Below are positions 8,911-18,702 of a stretch of DNA of 64,000 nt, in pieces. This DNA comes from Spirosoma arboris (GTDB lineage Bacteria > Bacteroidota > Bacteroidia > Cytophagales > Spirosomataceae), in contig NZ_WPIN01000009.1 of assembly GCF_009754945.1 (NCBI RefSeq), forward strand, positions 310,001-374,000, written 5' to 3'. The notes under the pieces were generated by a model, which was not told the DNA's origin, made no database searches, and saw only the letters and a list, made by a program, of their open reading frames with translations. The position numbers were made by a program, and so were the translations under genes. Every line of letters starts with the position of its first letter. Positions within the stretch are counted from its first letter, which is position 1.

Positions 8911-10779
8911 ATGACGCTATTCTCTACGTTGTTCAGCTCACAACAAGGCCGGTGGCTGCTCCCGATACTTGTAAGTTTATATCTACTCATCTGCCTGCCA
9001 GCCCAGGCACAGAAAACCAATACGGCTAACTCGTCGAGTTTGGCCACACCCTCTACTCAGACAGCACAAACGGGAGAAGCCGTTCGTAAAAGTCCCCTTT
9101 GGGAGGCCATTGCCAAACAACTCAATAGCCAGCGTTCGCTCACCGTCGAGTTGTTTGTTATGAGCCAGTGTCCCTTTGGCGTACGAGCCGAAGAAGCTCT
9201 GATTCCTATTGTGAAGGAATTTGGCAGGCAAGTTGATTTTCAATTGCATTATATCGCGTCAACTACAGGGCCGAATCAGTTTCGTAGCTTACACGGGCCA
9301 GACGAAGTAGCCGAGGATAGCCGACAGCTAATTATTGCCAAATACTACCCTAACCAGTGGCTGGATTATTTGCTGGTACGGGCTAAAAATTACCAAACTA
9401 CCGATTGGCAAACGGCAGCTCGCCAAACCGGCATTGACCCGGCGGCCCTAACGGCTCTGCTTCAGGGCGCAGAAAGCAGTCAGTTGCTGGCCAGCGACCT
9501 CAACAAGGCGACAGAGCGGGCTATCCGAAGTTCACCCACCATTTTTCTCAACGGGCAGCGCTACACAGGAGCATTGACTACTCCGACTAAACCAGTGGCC
9601 AGCAATAGTACCACCAAACCGACGACCATCACTAGCCCTACTACGGGTTTGAGTTGTACGACCAGTGACCAGTGTGATGACAACTCCGTGTGTACCGACG
9701 ACGCCTGCGTAAACAATGTCTGCACGAATACCCCGATTACCTGCGACGACAATAGCGAGTGTACCATCGACACCTGTAATCCCTTAATAGGCTGTATTTT
9801 TGCCCCAATTGACCCTGCCAGCTGTGACGACGAAAACATCTGCACCGACGACGCGTGCGACGATGTCCTTGGCTGTACGCATACTCCGATTGTCTGTGAC
9901 GACGAAAGCGCTTGTACCATTGATGGCTGCAATACACTAATAGGCTGTATTTTTACCCCAATTAGCTGTGACGACAATGATCCCTGTACCATTGACGCCT
10001 GCGATGCGGTCAGTGGCTGTACGCATACACCAACGACAACGGTGGCCGATGCAGGGCCCTCTCAAACCATCATTCACGGTACAAGCGCTACGTTAGCTGC
10101 CAACATGCCTTCGACTGGTACGGGCCTGTGGGCCGTGGTTAGCGGTCCATCTACTAGTATAGGTCAGTTTACGAATCGCAGTAACCCGAGGGCTACCTTT
10201 ACACCGTTTGGTGGTACAGGCCAATATGTACTAACCTGGACGATCAGCAATCCACCCTGCACATCTTCGAGCAGTATGACCCTAACGGTGAGACCAAGCA
10301 ATACGCCCCCGGTCGCCACCCCGAATGCCAACCAGACCGCTACGGTAGGTGTGCCCTTTTCCTACACGATCAATGCATTCTCGGATGCTGAAACACCGGG
10401 CAGCCTAACCTACACGGCGAGTATTGCCCCTACTAATGAATTAAGTTTCAATGCTACCACGCGTGTGATCTTTGGTGTACCAGCCGTCGCAGGGGTTAGT
10501 AATGTGATTATTACCGCTCGTGATCCCGGTGGACTAACGGCCAGCACCAGTTTCAGCATTACGGCTAGTAACATCATTACCAGCATTAAAACGGGCAATT
10601 GGGAGGATCGCTCTACCTGGAACGTAAATCGGGTACCCACCCCAAACGATCAGGTGATTATCGACCAAAACCATATCGTTACGTTATCAAGCACGGGCAG
10701 GGCTAAAACCTTAACGGAACGTAGCAACGCTAAGCTGAAACTGGCTGGCACAGCCCCCCGCCTTCAATTGGGCTTGTAA
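8911..10779 (+). CDS. Secreted thioredoxin-fold (DsbA/GILT-like) protein fused to cysteine-rich repeats and Ig-like domains
   Basis: About 622 residues. A signal peptide starts at MTLFSTLF and ends near PAQAQ. Residues 75-220 form a DsbA-like thioredoxin domain with SQCPFG (Cys87) near its start and a cis-proline-like SSPTIFLNG near its end. The usual CxxC is CPFG, so the second cysteine is absent. Residues 245-375 hold five cysteine-rich units of the type CDDxxxCTxDxC, resembling the Dictyostelium CTDC repeat. Next come a PKD-like segment, a putative Ig domain (VGVPFSYTINAF) and a short C-terminal module beginning TGNWEDRSTWN. The role may be thiol chemistry or adhesion outside the cytoplasm; the function is unproven. 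The start at the ATG fits the signal peptide better than an upstream TTG. It follows the HTCS gene on the same strand. Confidence 0.78.
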   Translation: MTLFSTLFSSQQGRWLLPILVSLYLLICLPAQAQKTNTANSSSLATPSTQTAQTGEAVRKSPLWEAIAKQLNSQRSLTVELFVMSQCPFGVRAEEALIPIVKEFGRQVDFQLHYIASTTGPNQFRSLHGPDEVAEDSRQLIIAKYYPNQWLDYLLVRAKNYQTTDWQTAARQTGIDPAALTALLQGAESSQLLASDLNKATERAIRSSPTIFLNGQRYTGALTTPTKPVASNSTTKPTTITSPTTGLSCTTSDQCDDNSVCTDDACVNNVCTNTPITCDDNSECTIDTCNPLIGCIFAPIDPASCDDENICTDDACDDVLGCTHTPIVCDDESACTIDGCNTLIGCIFTPISCDDNDPCTIDACDAVSGCTHTPTTTVADAGPSQTIIHGTSATLAANMPSTGTGLWAVVSGPSTSIGQFTNRSNPRATFTPFGGTGQYVLTWTISNPPCTSSSSMTLTVRPSNTPPVATPNANQTATVGVPFSYTINAFSDAETPGSLTYTASIAPTNELSFNATTRVIFGVPAVAGVSNVIITARDPGGLTASTSFSITASNIITSIKTGNWEDRSTWNVNRVPTPNDQVIIDQNHIVTLSSTGRAKTLTERSNAKLKLAGTAPRLQLGL

Positions 10780-10875
10780 ACGGATAGAAAATAAAGTAAT
10801 GGCCTCCTGAAAAGCCTATAAGCAGGCACTAGCCCTGACCAACTAACAGTTCTGAATTTCGTTAATTATATCGTC

Positions 10876-11655
10876 ATGAATCCCGGTGAACGCGTTAAAA
10901 TCCTGATTATTGAAGACGAGCCTATCCTGGCAATGGAACTGAGTGATAATCTGGAAGAAGAAGGATATGATGTAGTCGGTACAGCCAATAACGGCCGCAA
11001 AGCGCTCGACTTATTTAAACGTCAATCAGTCGACCTGCTCCTGTGTGATATTAACATAAAGGGCGATTGGGATGGGATTCAGACGATTCATCACCTGACT
11101 GCGGAGCGACCTGTCCCTGTCATTTACCTGACTGCCCTAACTGATCGGCAAACGCTGGAGCGCGCTAAACAGACGTATCCGGCGGCTTACGTTACCAAAC
11201 CCTATCAATTGCACAGCCTTCGAACAACCATCGAACTCGCTATCTATAACTTCACTGTTCGCGCAGTAGCTATTTCTGCCACTCCTCCTATACCTGCTTC
11301 CTCCGGACGTGATCCGCTTGGACGAGAAGTTATCCTACAAATCAATAATTACCTGTTTATCAAACAAAACAATCAGTTCGTTAAGGTTAATTTGAGTGAT
11401 TTACTGTACTTAGAGGCCGACAATATTTATACGAATCTGTTCACCAATGGCCGTAAATACGTGCTCCGGCTCACGCTGAGTGGGGTTTTGGAACGTATCA
11501 ACCAGCCCGATCTGGTCCGTATTCATCGTTCCTATGCTGTCAATATCAATAAAGTGGAATCCTTTAATGAGGCCGAAGTTAGAGTCGGGCAGCAACTTAT
11601 ATCGCTCAGCCGAACCCACAAGGATGAGTTTTGGCGCCATTTTCTGCATCGGTAA
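10876..11655 (+). CDS. LytTR-family response regulator
   Basis: A protein of 259 residues. An N-terminal receiver (ILIIEDEPILAMELSDNL) carries the phosphoacceptor Asp58 in LLLCDINIKG, the conserved Thr in YLTALT and Lys in YVTKPY. A linker near residues 130-150 leads to a C-terminal LytTR DNA-binding domain (LLYLEADNIYTNLF, LVRIHRSYAVNINKV). Proteins of this type normally pair with a membrane histidine kinase of the LytS/YehU group. No such kinase is adjacent; the closest kinase is the hybrid regulator two genes upstream. The target genes cannot be told from the sequence. A hairpin at 11698-11724 follows. Confidence 0.93.
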   Translation: MNPGERVKILIIEDEPILAMELSDNLEEEGYDVVGTANNGRKALDLFKRQSVDLLLCDINIKGDWDGIQTIHHLTAERPVPVIYLTALTDRQTLERAKQTYPAAYVTKPYQLHSLRTTIELAIYNFTVRAVAISATPPIPASSGRDPLGREVILQINNYLFIKQNNQFVKVNLSDLLYLEADNIYTNLFTNGRKYVLRLTLSGVLERINQPDLVRIHRSYAVNINKVESFNEAEVRVGQQLISLSRTHKDEFWRHFLHR

Positions 11656-11697
11656 AGCCTGCTTATAACTGACTACTTTATTGACTTCCTAATCGTT

Positions 11698-11724
11698 ACC
11701 AGGGCAAAATTGCTATGCCCTGGT
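11698..11724 (+). terminator. Hairpin after the LytTR regulator gene
   Basis: A 9-bp perfect stem (ACCAGGGCA / TGCCCTGGT) with a 9-base loop begins 43 bases after the stop codon. There is no clear T-run after it, so it may be a terminator or an RNA-stabilising hairpin. Confidence 0.5.
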
Positions 11725-12294
11725 TAATAGCTCTCCGGGCAACTAATCGCCCGATTCTACAGTAATCATACTTAAGCGAAACCTCCACTTACCCGTCCAC
11801 TTTTAGCTGACGACGGGCCGGCGAACCTATGCTGAATCGTTTCTCAAACAGATTTGGCGCCTGGCAGACCGCAGCTTGTTAACCTCTTTTCCAACTTATT
11901 TAGAACGGCTTATAAGGGAAATTACTTACAAAAAGGAAAATTTTCCCTTAACAATATAGTGAATAAGTTTATATGTTTATATTTGCCAGTAAATGTTATA
12001 TAATAAGTATGCAAATATTAGAAATTGTTTATTATAGCTTTGTTGTTTCATAGTTTTGACAAATTGATATACATATTTTATAGTAGAGTTGTTTTTGGTA
12101 TAACGCTAATGAGAACAATTGACAAATAGTCAATGTGAAGTCTGTGAATTCATTTAAGTGTTAATAAAAGGTCGATTTTCAACTTCTGTCCACTTCATAA
12201 AATGAACCTGTTTCAACTTTTAGTTCTTGACAACAACTCATTGATTTTGAGCAAAAACTAAAAGCTTAGACATGTTCAACTGATAGCTTCTATA
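11725..12294. other. AT-rich intergenic region upstream of the giant propeller gene
   Basis: About 570 bases with no credible gene. From about 11,910 on it is much richer in A and T than the flanks. A small inverted repeat (TAAGGGAAA at 11913 and TTTTCCCTTA at 11941) and several chance-level TAnnTTTG boxes (11978, 12035, 12051) are present, and one of these could be the promoter of the 12295 gene. The box at 12051 has a TTG 23 bases upstream. Confidence 0.45.
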
Positions 12295-15200
12295 ATGAGA
12301 AACCTTTTACTGAGTGCTCTATTTGTTTTATGTAGTTTATCCAGTCTTGCTCAGACAACTTGGTCGCCTATTCCCCTGGCGGATAATATGCTTTATTCGG
12401 TGGCTACCAATGGGAGCTTATTTGTCGCGGTAGGCAACAATGGGCTTATCCGTAGTTCATCTGATGGGATTACATGGACAAATCGACCGGTGAACTTTGG
12501 CGGATATTTGTTTAGTGTTAGCTATGGTAATGGCTTATTTGTGGCTGTTGGTGATGGAGGTACGATTTTAACCTCACCCAATGGCGTTACCTGGACTGCA
12601 AGAAGTTCGGGAGTGAGCTCTTCATTGCGCGGTCTTACCTTCGCTAATGGGTTATTCATTATTGTAGGTCTAAATGGCACTATTTTAACCTCGCCCGATG
12701 GTATTGCCTGGACCCCAAGAAGTTCGGGCTCTACGGCTATTTTGAAAGATGTTGCCTATGGGAATGGGTTGTTTGTTATTGTAGGCTGGAGTGGAAACAT
12801 TATGACCTCGCCTGATGGCATCACCTGGACCAGTCGGAATATTAGCTCCGGATATAGCCTGGAAAGTATTACATATGGTAATGGTCTGTTTGTGACAGGA
12901 GGGAGCGGCACTACTATTTTTACCTCAGCCAATGGCATTACATGGACAGCGGGACTTCTTAGTAGTAATACAGGGAGTATTTCTGACGTCATTTACGTCA
13001 ACGGTTCCTTTGTAGCCGTTGGTGGACTTTCTGCGTACACCTCGCCCGATGGCATTACCTGGACGCCACGCACCACATCGAATTCGCTATCAGGTGTCGC
13101 ATATGCCAATGGTGTGTTTGTGGGGGTAGGAAATGTAATTCTAATCTCACCCGATAGCATAAGCTGGACTCTCCGCAGTCCAGCCATCAACGGTTCTCCA
13201 AAAGATATCACGTATGGCAATGGAGTATATGTAGCCGTGGGTAATAACATTCTAACTTCGTCTGATGGCCTTATCTGGACCAGCCAGAATATCGGGAATG
13301 ACTTAAATGGTGTTGTCTATGCAAATGGGTTGTTTGTAGCCGTTGGATACGGGGCTATTTTCACATCGCCGGATGGTAAAACCTGGACAAGCCGGCTAAG
13401 TGGCACCAGTGGTCAGTTGACAAGTGTTACGTACGCTAATGGGCTTTATGTAGCTGTAGGCTGGAATGGAATCATTATGACCTCGCCCGATGGCATCAGC
13501 TGGACTAACCGGAATATCGATACAACTAATTACCTCTATGACATCATTTATGCCAATAGTCAGTTTGTGGCAGTAGGGAGCGGTGCAGTATTTACTTCGC
13601 CTGATGGCCTTGCCTGGACCAGCCGTGGTATCGCTAATGGTTTTGATGTACTTAGTATCGCCTATGGTAATGGGTTGCTTATCGCAACTGGTAAAGATCG
13701 AATCAATTCAACTACAGCCATTTATTCTTCGGCCGATGGCATCACCTGGATCCTCAGAAGCACCGGCACCGATGGTTATCTGCGCTGTGTTATCTACGCC
13801 AATGGCACCTTTGTGGCCGTGGGCGATAAAGGTGCCATATTCGCGTCCAGCAATGGTACCTCCTGGACCCGTCAGGAGTCTCCTACCGTTGAGCCATTAA
13901 CAAGTGTAGCCTACGCTAATGGCTCATTTATCGTTGTAGGAGGGGGCATACTCCTAACTTCTACCGATAGTATTACCTGGGTAAGCCGAGGTATTGGAAG
14001 CAGTTCCAACCTAAACGGCGTCGCCTATGGCAACGGTATGTATGTTGCCGTGGGAGGGACAGGAATGATTATGACATCAACAGATGGTGCTACCTGGACA
14101 GGCAGAAGCTCAGGAACTATTAATAATCTGCGTCGAGTCTCCTATGGAAATGGTCTATTTGTGGCCGTAGGTGCTTCGTCTGAGTATGGTGTCCTGCTGA
14201 CCTCGCCCGATGGCATAAATTGGACCAGTCGCCCTACTGAAGCGTATGGCTATGGGATAAGTGACTGTACGTTTGGGAATGGAGTGTTTGTAGCCGTAGA
14301 AGAGAGTGGTTATGGGATGGTATCGCTGAATGGGACTACCTGGTATCGTTCGTTCTATGCCGGCAGGAGGCTGTATGGTGTTACCTATGGAAATGGGTTG
14401 TTTGTTGCCGTGGGCGATGTAGGAACCATTTATGTTTCATCTGATGGCGTTAACTGGACCAGAAAGTCGCTTACGAATACCTCTGTTACGTTGAATGGTG
14501 TTAGCTATGGCAATGGTGTATTTACAATTGTGGGCTATGATGCAGGTAGCTTTTATAGAGGAGTTGCCTATACCTCTGCTAATGGTACTAGCTGGACCGC
14601 CCAGAATATTGGTGGAATCATCAGTAATCCCAATAATCTGATTTATGCCAATAGTTTGTTTATGACGGTTGGCTGGAGTGGGAAGATAATCACTTCTCCA
14701 ACAGGTATTGCCTGGACAACCCGTACCTCTGGTACCATTAATACCTTAAACGGTGTTGGGTATGGCAATGGCTTATTTGTAGCCGTAGGAGACGGAATTA
14801 TCCTGACCTCACTCGATGACTCTCAGCCCAATACGTTACCAAAAGTACAAAATGCCATTCCTGACCAGACAGCTTCTATTGGCCAACCGTTTAACTACAC
14901 CATTCCAGCGAATACATTTACTGACGACCAGACGCCCAATAGTCTGACAGTAACACTAGCTGGATTGCCAGATGGGCTTCAATTCACGAATAATGTAGTT
15001 AGTGGAACTCTTGCCCTAGGAACTGATACATCTGTACCTTACTCAGTAACTGTAACAGCTACTGACCCTGGTGGTTTAGCTATTAGCACTACTTTTCTGC
15101 TTAAGGCAACCATTTGTCCGCCTAACGCAAGCGTGAAAATTATGCCTGCTTTAGGGAGTAGCTTAACCGTTTGCGCTGGGTCTCCATTAAGCTTGACAGC

Positions 15201-17412
15201 CATACCTAATACAAGTGTGGTTTCGTATGTATGGTCTGGTAGTACGCCCATTATTTCGTCAACTGTAGGCGCAGCGCTAACTTATCCACTGTCGGGCGGA
15301 AACTCCTATTCGATTATTGTAACCGACGCCAATGGGTGCACAGCTACGGCAAGTGCGATTGTGTCGACTGTTGAATTACAAAGTGTTAAAAACGGAAACT
15401 GGAACGATCCGACAGTATGGTCTTGTGGGCGAATACCGATAGGAACCGATGCTGTACAACTACTTCATCTGGTTACAATTCCGGCAAATTTTACAGCACA
15501 AGTTGGCACGATGGTTTACAAAGCCAACGGAAGCCTAAAGTTTAACACGGATAGCCGATTACGTATACTAAATTATGATAGCAATATCGAGTTGTTTAGT
15601 AACGTCAAAATGGTAAGTGACAATGTAAACCAGCAGCTTAGCACACTCAATGAAACCCAGTTAGTTTTTCAGACCAGTGGCGAAATAGCCAATTTTAAGG
15701 TCGGTGATATACTGGTTTCAGGTATTCACACCAATGCGATTAATGGGTATTTGCGTAAGGTTACATCAATAAGCAATTCTGGAGGTCAGACGATAATAAA
15801 TACGCAAAACGCTGCCTTAAACGAATTAATTAAGAACGGAGATATTAAGACCATTTTTGATTTGTCAAATCCTACAACCAACTCTCCACAAAATACCCCT
15901 GGTATCATTAGTAGTGTCAATTTAGCCGTAGGCATTACTTTGTTTGATGCCGATGGCAATACGGGCACAACTGGAGATCAGCTCAACTTCAAAGGGCAAT
16001 TCAATAATAAGCTGACAGGTTATATCAACTGGAAATTTACGGACAATGGTACATCGAAGAGTACATTGTCTTACTTCATAGCTAAATATGATGTTGCCAA
16101 TGAGACTTCCCTTCAACTGGATATACCAAGCATAACGATTCCAGTCATTGAAAAAACATTAGAGGAGTATCGGCTGCCACCTATCCGGATACCTGCCTTT
16201 CCATTTATGCCCATTCGTCCGGTAACAAGCGTAAAAGCCGGGGCTAAATTTACGGGTAAAGTGTCTTTGCCCGTTCAGACCTTTGCGAAGATGAAGACAA
16301 ATGGAAGTATTGGGACTGAGTATGTGAATGGAGCAACGAACTGGATTAATTCATGGGACTCTATTCTGGATTCGCCTATAACAGGTTTCCGTGAGGAGAG
16401 TGCTTCGACCAGTGTTGAATTTGCGTGTTATCTAAAGCTTGAAGTAAAATTTACCCTCTTCGACCAAAATTATAGCTACGTCGACAAATTGTTCAAAGCA
16501 GATGCCAATGCAGCTGTTGGTTGTCAGTTTGATGCGGCCAAAATTAAAGCAACGGTTAGCACAGGTAATAATTTTACTATTTGTTATTCGGCCAATGCGA
16601 ATTTATATGCCTCAGCTAAATTAAGCCTGTTAAATGCTACCCTGCTTGATGTTAGTACTACAGCGCTAAACATTCCATTATTCAAGGAAAAGTGCACAAC
16701 AACAGAAAAGCCGATTATCATAACACAACAAGTTTCCAGTGTAACAGCTACGTCCGCACAGGTACAGGGGGTCATTCAGAAGTTTGACCTTGGCAATTTT
16801 GACAAGTATGGAATGGTTTATTCAAGCACGAATACATCACCTACTATTGATGATAATAAAGTTGATTTTAAAACGGGACTTCATCCGCCTTCCAGTAAGA
16901 CGTTCACAGCAGGTTTAACCAACTTGATACCCGGCAAAACATATTACGTTCGAGCTTACGCAAATACCTCTTTCCTGCCAGCTTATGGTGGAGTTTTATC
17001 GTTTACAACAACTGTCCCCCCATTTAATCAGCTTTACGCGTATGGGACCTACAATCTTATCTCCTACAGGCAAGGTGAGCTTGCAAGCGGAACAGCGGTG
17101 ATAAGCCCTACTGGCTGGACAATTCGACTGTGGTATAACGCCGACAAGAGTGGTTCACCTGGCTATCTGAATAGCGGTTCTTTTGATTTTGTGGGCAAGA
17201 GTACCACAACAATTATCCCCTCTAATGAAGCTTGCAGTTGTGCCCCATGCTACAGTAATGGTGGCTACTGTACCAGACTTCCCATTGGCTGGATATTCAA
17301 TTCTGTTGTCAATGGTACATCCGTTTCTCAACCTGCCTTCTCCTTTACGGAAGATGCCCAAACCTTTACGTCGATCATTGGTGGGCAGACTGTATGGCAA
17401 AAAGTTAATTGA
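12295..17412 (+). CDS. Giant secreted protein with 21 propeller-type repeats, Ig-like and fibronectin-like domains
   Basis: A protein of 1,705 residues with a signal peptide (MRNLLLSALFVLCSLSSLAQ). Residues 20-840 consist of 21 repeats of about 39 residues with the pattern TSPDGITWTxR followed by YGNGLFVAVG, like BNR/sialidase-type propeller blades. Next come a putative Ig domain (IGQPFNYTIPANTF), a PKD/Ig-like segment with two cysteines, a module starting NGNWNDPTVWS that is also seen in the 8911 gene, about 400 residues I cannot assign, a fibronectin-III-like domain (GKTYYVRAYA) and a C-terminal domain with a CSCAPC motif. No membrane anchor or clear type IX sorting tail is seen. It is likely an extracellular or surface protein for binding or adhesion. 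Enzyme activity cannot be claimed. Confidence 0.85.
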   Translation: MRNLLLSALFVLCSLSSLAQTTWSPIPLADNMLYSVATNGSLFVAVGNNGLIRSSSDGITWTNRPVNFGGYLFSVSYGNGLFVAVGDGGTILTSPNGVTWTARSSGVSSSLRGLTFANGLFIIVGLNGTILTSPDGIAWTPRSSGSTAILKDVAYGNGLFVIVGWSGNIMTSPDGITWTSRNISSGYSLESITYGNGLFVTGGSGTTIFTSANGITWTAGLLSSNTGSISDVIYVNGSFVAVGGLSAYTSPDGITWTPRTTSNSLSGVAYANGVFVGVGNVILISPDSISWTLRSPAINGSPKDITYGNGVYVAVGNNILTSSDGLIWTSQNIGNDLNGVVYANGLFVAVGYGAIFTSPDGKTWTSRLSGTSGQLTSVTYANGLYVAVGWNGIIMTSPDGISWTNRNIDTTNYLYDIIYANSQFVAVGSGAVFTSPDGLAWTSRGIANGFDVLSIAYGNGLLIATGKDRINSTTAIYSSADGITWILRSTGTDGYLRCVIYANGTFVAVGDKGAIFASSNGTSWTRQESPTVEPLTSVAYANGSFIVVGGGILLTSTDSITWVSRGIGSSSNLNGVAYGNGMYVAVGGTGMIMTSTDGATWTGRSSGTINNLRRVSYGNGLFVAVGASSEYGVLLTSPDGINWTSRPTEAYGYGISDCTFGNGVFVAVEESGYGMVSLNGTTWYRSFYAGRRLYGVTYGNGLFVAVGDVGTIYVSSDGVNWTRKSLTNTSVTLNGVSYGNGVFTIVGYDAGSFYRGVAYTSANGTSWTAQNIGGIISNPNNLIYANSLFMTVGWSGKIITSPTGIAWTTRTSGTINTLNGVGYGNGLFVAVGDGIILTSLDDSQPNTLPKVQNAIPDQTASIGQPFNYTIPANTFTDDQTPNSLTVTLAGLPDGLQFTNNVVSGTLALGTDTSVPYSVTVTATDPGGLAISTTFLLKATICPPNASVKIMPALGSSLTVCAGSPLSLTAIPNTSVVSYVWSGSTPIISSTVGAALTYPLSGGNSYSIIVTDANGCTATASAIVSTVELQSVKNGNWNDPTVWSCGRIPIGTDAVQLLHLVTIPANFTAQVGTMVYKANGSLKFNTDSRLRILNYDSNIELFSNVKMVSDNVNQQLSTLNETQLVFQTSGEIANFKVGDILVSGIHTNAINGYLRKVTSISNSGGQTIINTQNAALNELIKNGDIKTIFDLSNPTTNSPQNTPGIISSVNLAVGITLFDADGNTGTTGDQLNFKGQFNNKLTGYINWKFTDNGTSKSTLSYFIAKYDVANETSLQLDIPSITIPVIEKTLEEYRLPPIRIPAFPFMPIRPVTSVKAGAKFTGKVSLPVQTFAKMKTNGSIGTEYVNGATNWINSWDSILDSPITGFREESASTSVEFACYLKLEVKFTLFDQNYSYVDKLFKADANAAVGCQFDAAKIKATVSTGNNFTICYSANANLYASAKLSLLNATLLDVSTTALNIPLFKEKCTTTEKPIIITQQVSSVTATSAQVQGVIQKFDLGNFDKYGMVYSSTNTSPTIDDNKVDFKTGLHPPSSKTFTAGLTNLIPGKTYYVRAYANTSFLPAYGGVLSFTTTVPPFNQLYAYGTYNLISYRQGELASGTAVISPTGWTIRLWYNADKSGSPGYLNSGSFDFVGKSTTTIIPSNEACSCAPCYSNGGYCTRLPIGWIFNSVVNGTSVSQPAFSFTEDAQTFTSIIGGQTVWQKVN

Positions 17413-17475
17413 TTCTAACTGAGTGTTTGTCTTGAAGCCGAATTTCCATAGCTACTGATTTCGCGGTTGCTTACG

Positions 17476-17483
17476 TTATATTT
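17476..17483 (+). promoter_or_regulatory. Possible -7 box of the lgt promoter
   Basis: TATATTTG matches the Bacteroidota -7 consensus TAnnTTTG and lies about 50 bases before the lgt ATG. No TTG sits at the expected distance upstream, so support is partial. Confidence 0.3.
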
Positions 17484-17532
17484 GGCGCTTGAGCGTTTCT
17501 GAATATATAGGAGATTATTCAACAGAAAAACG

Positions 17533-18543
17533 ATGCTTCAATACATTATCTGGGATGTTGACCCCGAACTCTTTCGTATTGGCTCCTGGCCAGTGAGATG
17601 GTATGGCTTACTATTCGCTGCTGGGTTCTTGCTTGGAGCTCAGACCATGACTCACATTTTCAAGACCGAAAAGAAACCCCTTTCTGATACCGACTCATTG
17701 CTAATGACAATGGTGGTTTCAACTATTGTGGGGGCCAGAATAGGGCATTTTTTGTTTTATGAGCCTTACATGTTCATCCAGAATCCGTTACGAATCATAA
17801 CACCCCCTTTCGAAGGATTGGCTAGTCATGGAGCTATAGGAAGCATCATTATTGGCCTTTGGCTCTATTCACGTCGTCAGTCAAGCCAGGCTAGTGGTCA
17901 AACGTTTTGGTGGGTTAGTGACCGAATATGTATTGCCATAGCTTTAGCCGGAGCCTTTATTCGGTTTGGAAATCTGATGAACTCCGAAATCTTCGGAAAG
18001 CCGACTACTGTACCCTGGGCGTTCGTCTTTCTGAGAGATCATGAGTTTAGCCAGGTTCCTCGCCATCCTACTCAATTGTACGAATCCATATCCTATTTAC
18101 TTCTCTTCTTCATTTTATTCTGGTACTGGCGAGCCTATCGGAATCGGTCAGCACCGGGTACGATGGTCGGTATATTTCTAATTTGGGTATTTGGCTTCCG
18201 ATTTGTCTGGGAATTTTTCAAGGAAAATCAGATGGCCTTTGAAGACAATATGCGTTTGAATATGGGTCAACTCTTGAGTATACCCGCTATTCTATTCGGT
18301 CTGATTTTACTCTTAAGAAATTTTATCAGACCTGCTTCACTAATTCCAATTGCCTTAGTTATTCAGTCATCGAGTCTTTGTTGTCAGTGCGATTATAAAT
18401 CAGCCCTGCCAGTTTCTGAGCAAGCCCAGTCTGGCAGATGTGAAGAATTAATTTCTGACAAAAAGCCTCTCAAAATCAGATATTTCCAAAACCGTATAAC
18501 GAGGGCAAAAAACTCAATTTCTAAATTGAGTTCATTAACCTGA
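17533..18543 (+). CDS. lgt: Prolipoprotein diacylglyceryl transferase
   Basis: A multi-spanning inner-membrane enzyme of 336 residues. It moves a diacylglyceryl group from phosphatidylglycerol to the lipobox cysteine of prolipoproteins, the first step of lipoprotein maturation. Recognisable motifs are WPVRWYGLLFAAGF near the N-terminus, the signature RFGNLMNSEIFG mid-protein, RHPTQLYES, and GFRFVWEFFKENQ near the last helices. The window encodes many lipoproteins (for example at 25699, 27335, 37998, 45582 and 61420) that need this enzyme. After the last membrane helix (near residue 260) a tail of about 70 residues follows, with CCQC and one more cysteine, and it does not look like the usual end of Lgt. 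The core call is secure; the tail is odd. Confidence 0.93.
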   Translation: MLQYIIWDVDPELFRIGSWPVRWYGLLFAAGFLLGAQTMTHIFKTEKKPLSDTDSLLMTMVVSTIVGARIGHFLFYEPYMFIQNPLRIITPPFEGLASHGAIGSIIIGLWLYSRRQSSQASGQTFWWVSDRICIAIALAGAFIRFGNLMNSEIFGKPTTVPWAFVFLRDHEFSQVPRHPTQLYESISYLLLFFILFWYWRAYRNRSAPGTMVGIFLIWVFGFRFVWEFFKENQMAFEDNMRLNMGQLLSIPAILFGLILLLRNFIRPASLIPIALVIQSSSLCCQCDYKSALPVSEQAQSGRCEELISDKKPLKIRYFQNRITRAKNSISKLSSLT

Positions 18544-18702
18544 AATTAGCTGTATAGCATCGTTTTGCAAACAGAAATTGACTACGACCTAGGTTTATCT
18601 CGGATAACAACCTTTTGAGTGAAGTTCTGTATTGTTCCCATTCGTAAAATATTAGTAAAAGGACGGTGGTTTTTTGGTCTTAGTAAATGGATTAGTAAAC
18701 GA

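Noticed and set aside
9561..9992. 143-residue minus-strand ORF inside the cysteine-rich gene
   Set aside because: It is an antisense shadow of the repetitive CDD/CTD codons of the plus-strand gene.
11698..12294. Small genes in the AT-rich gap
   Set aside because: The longest ATG-started frames are around 17-20 codons and have no supporting features.
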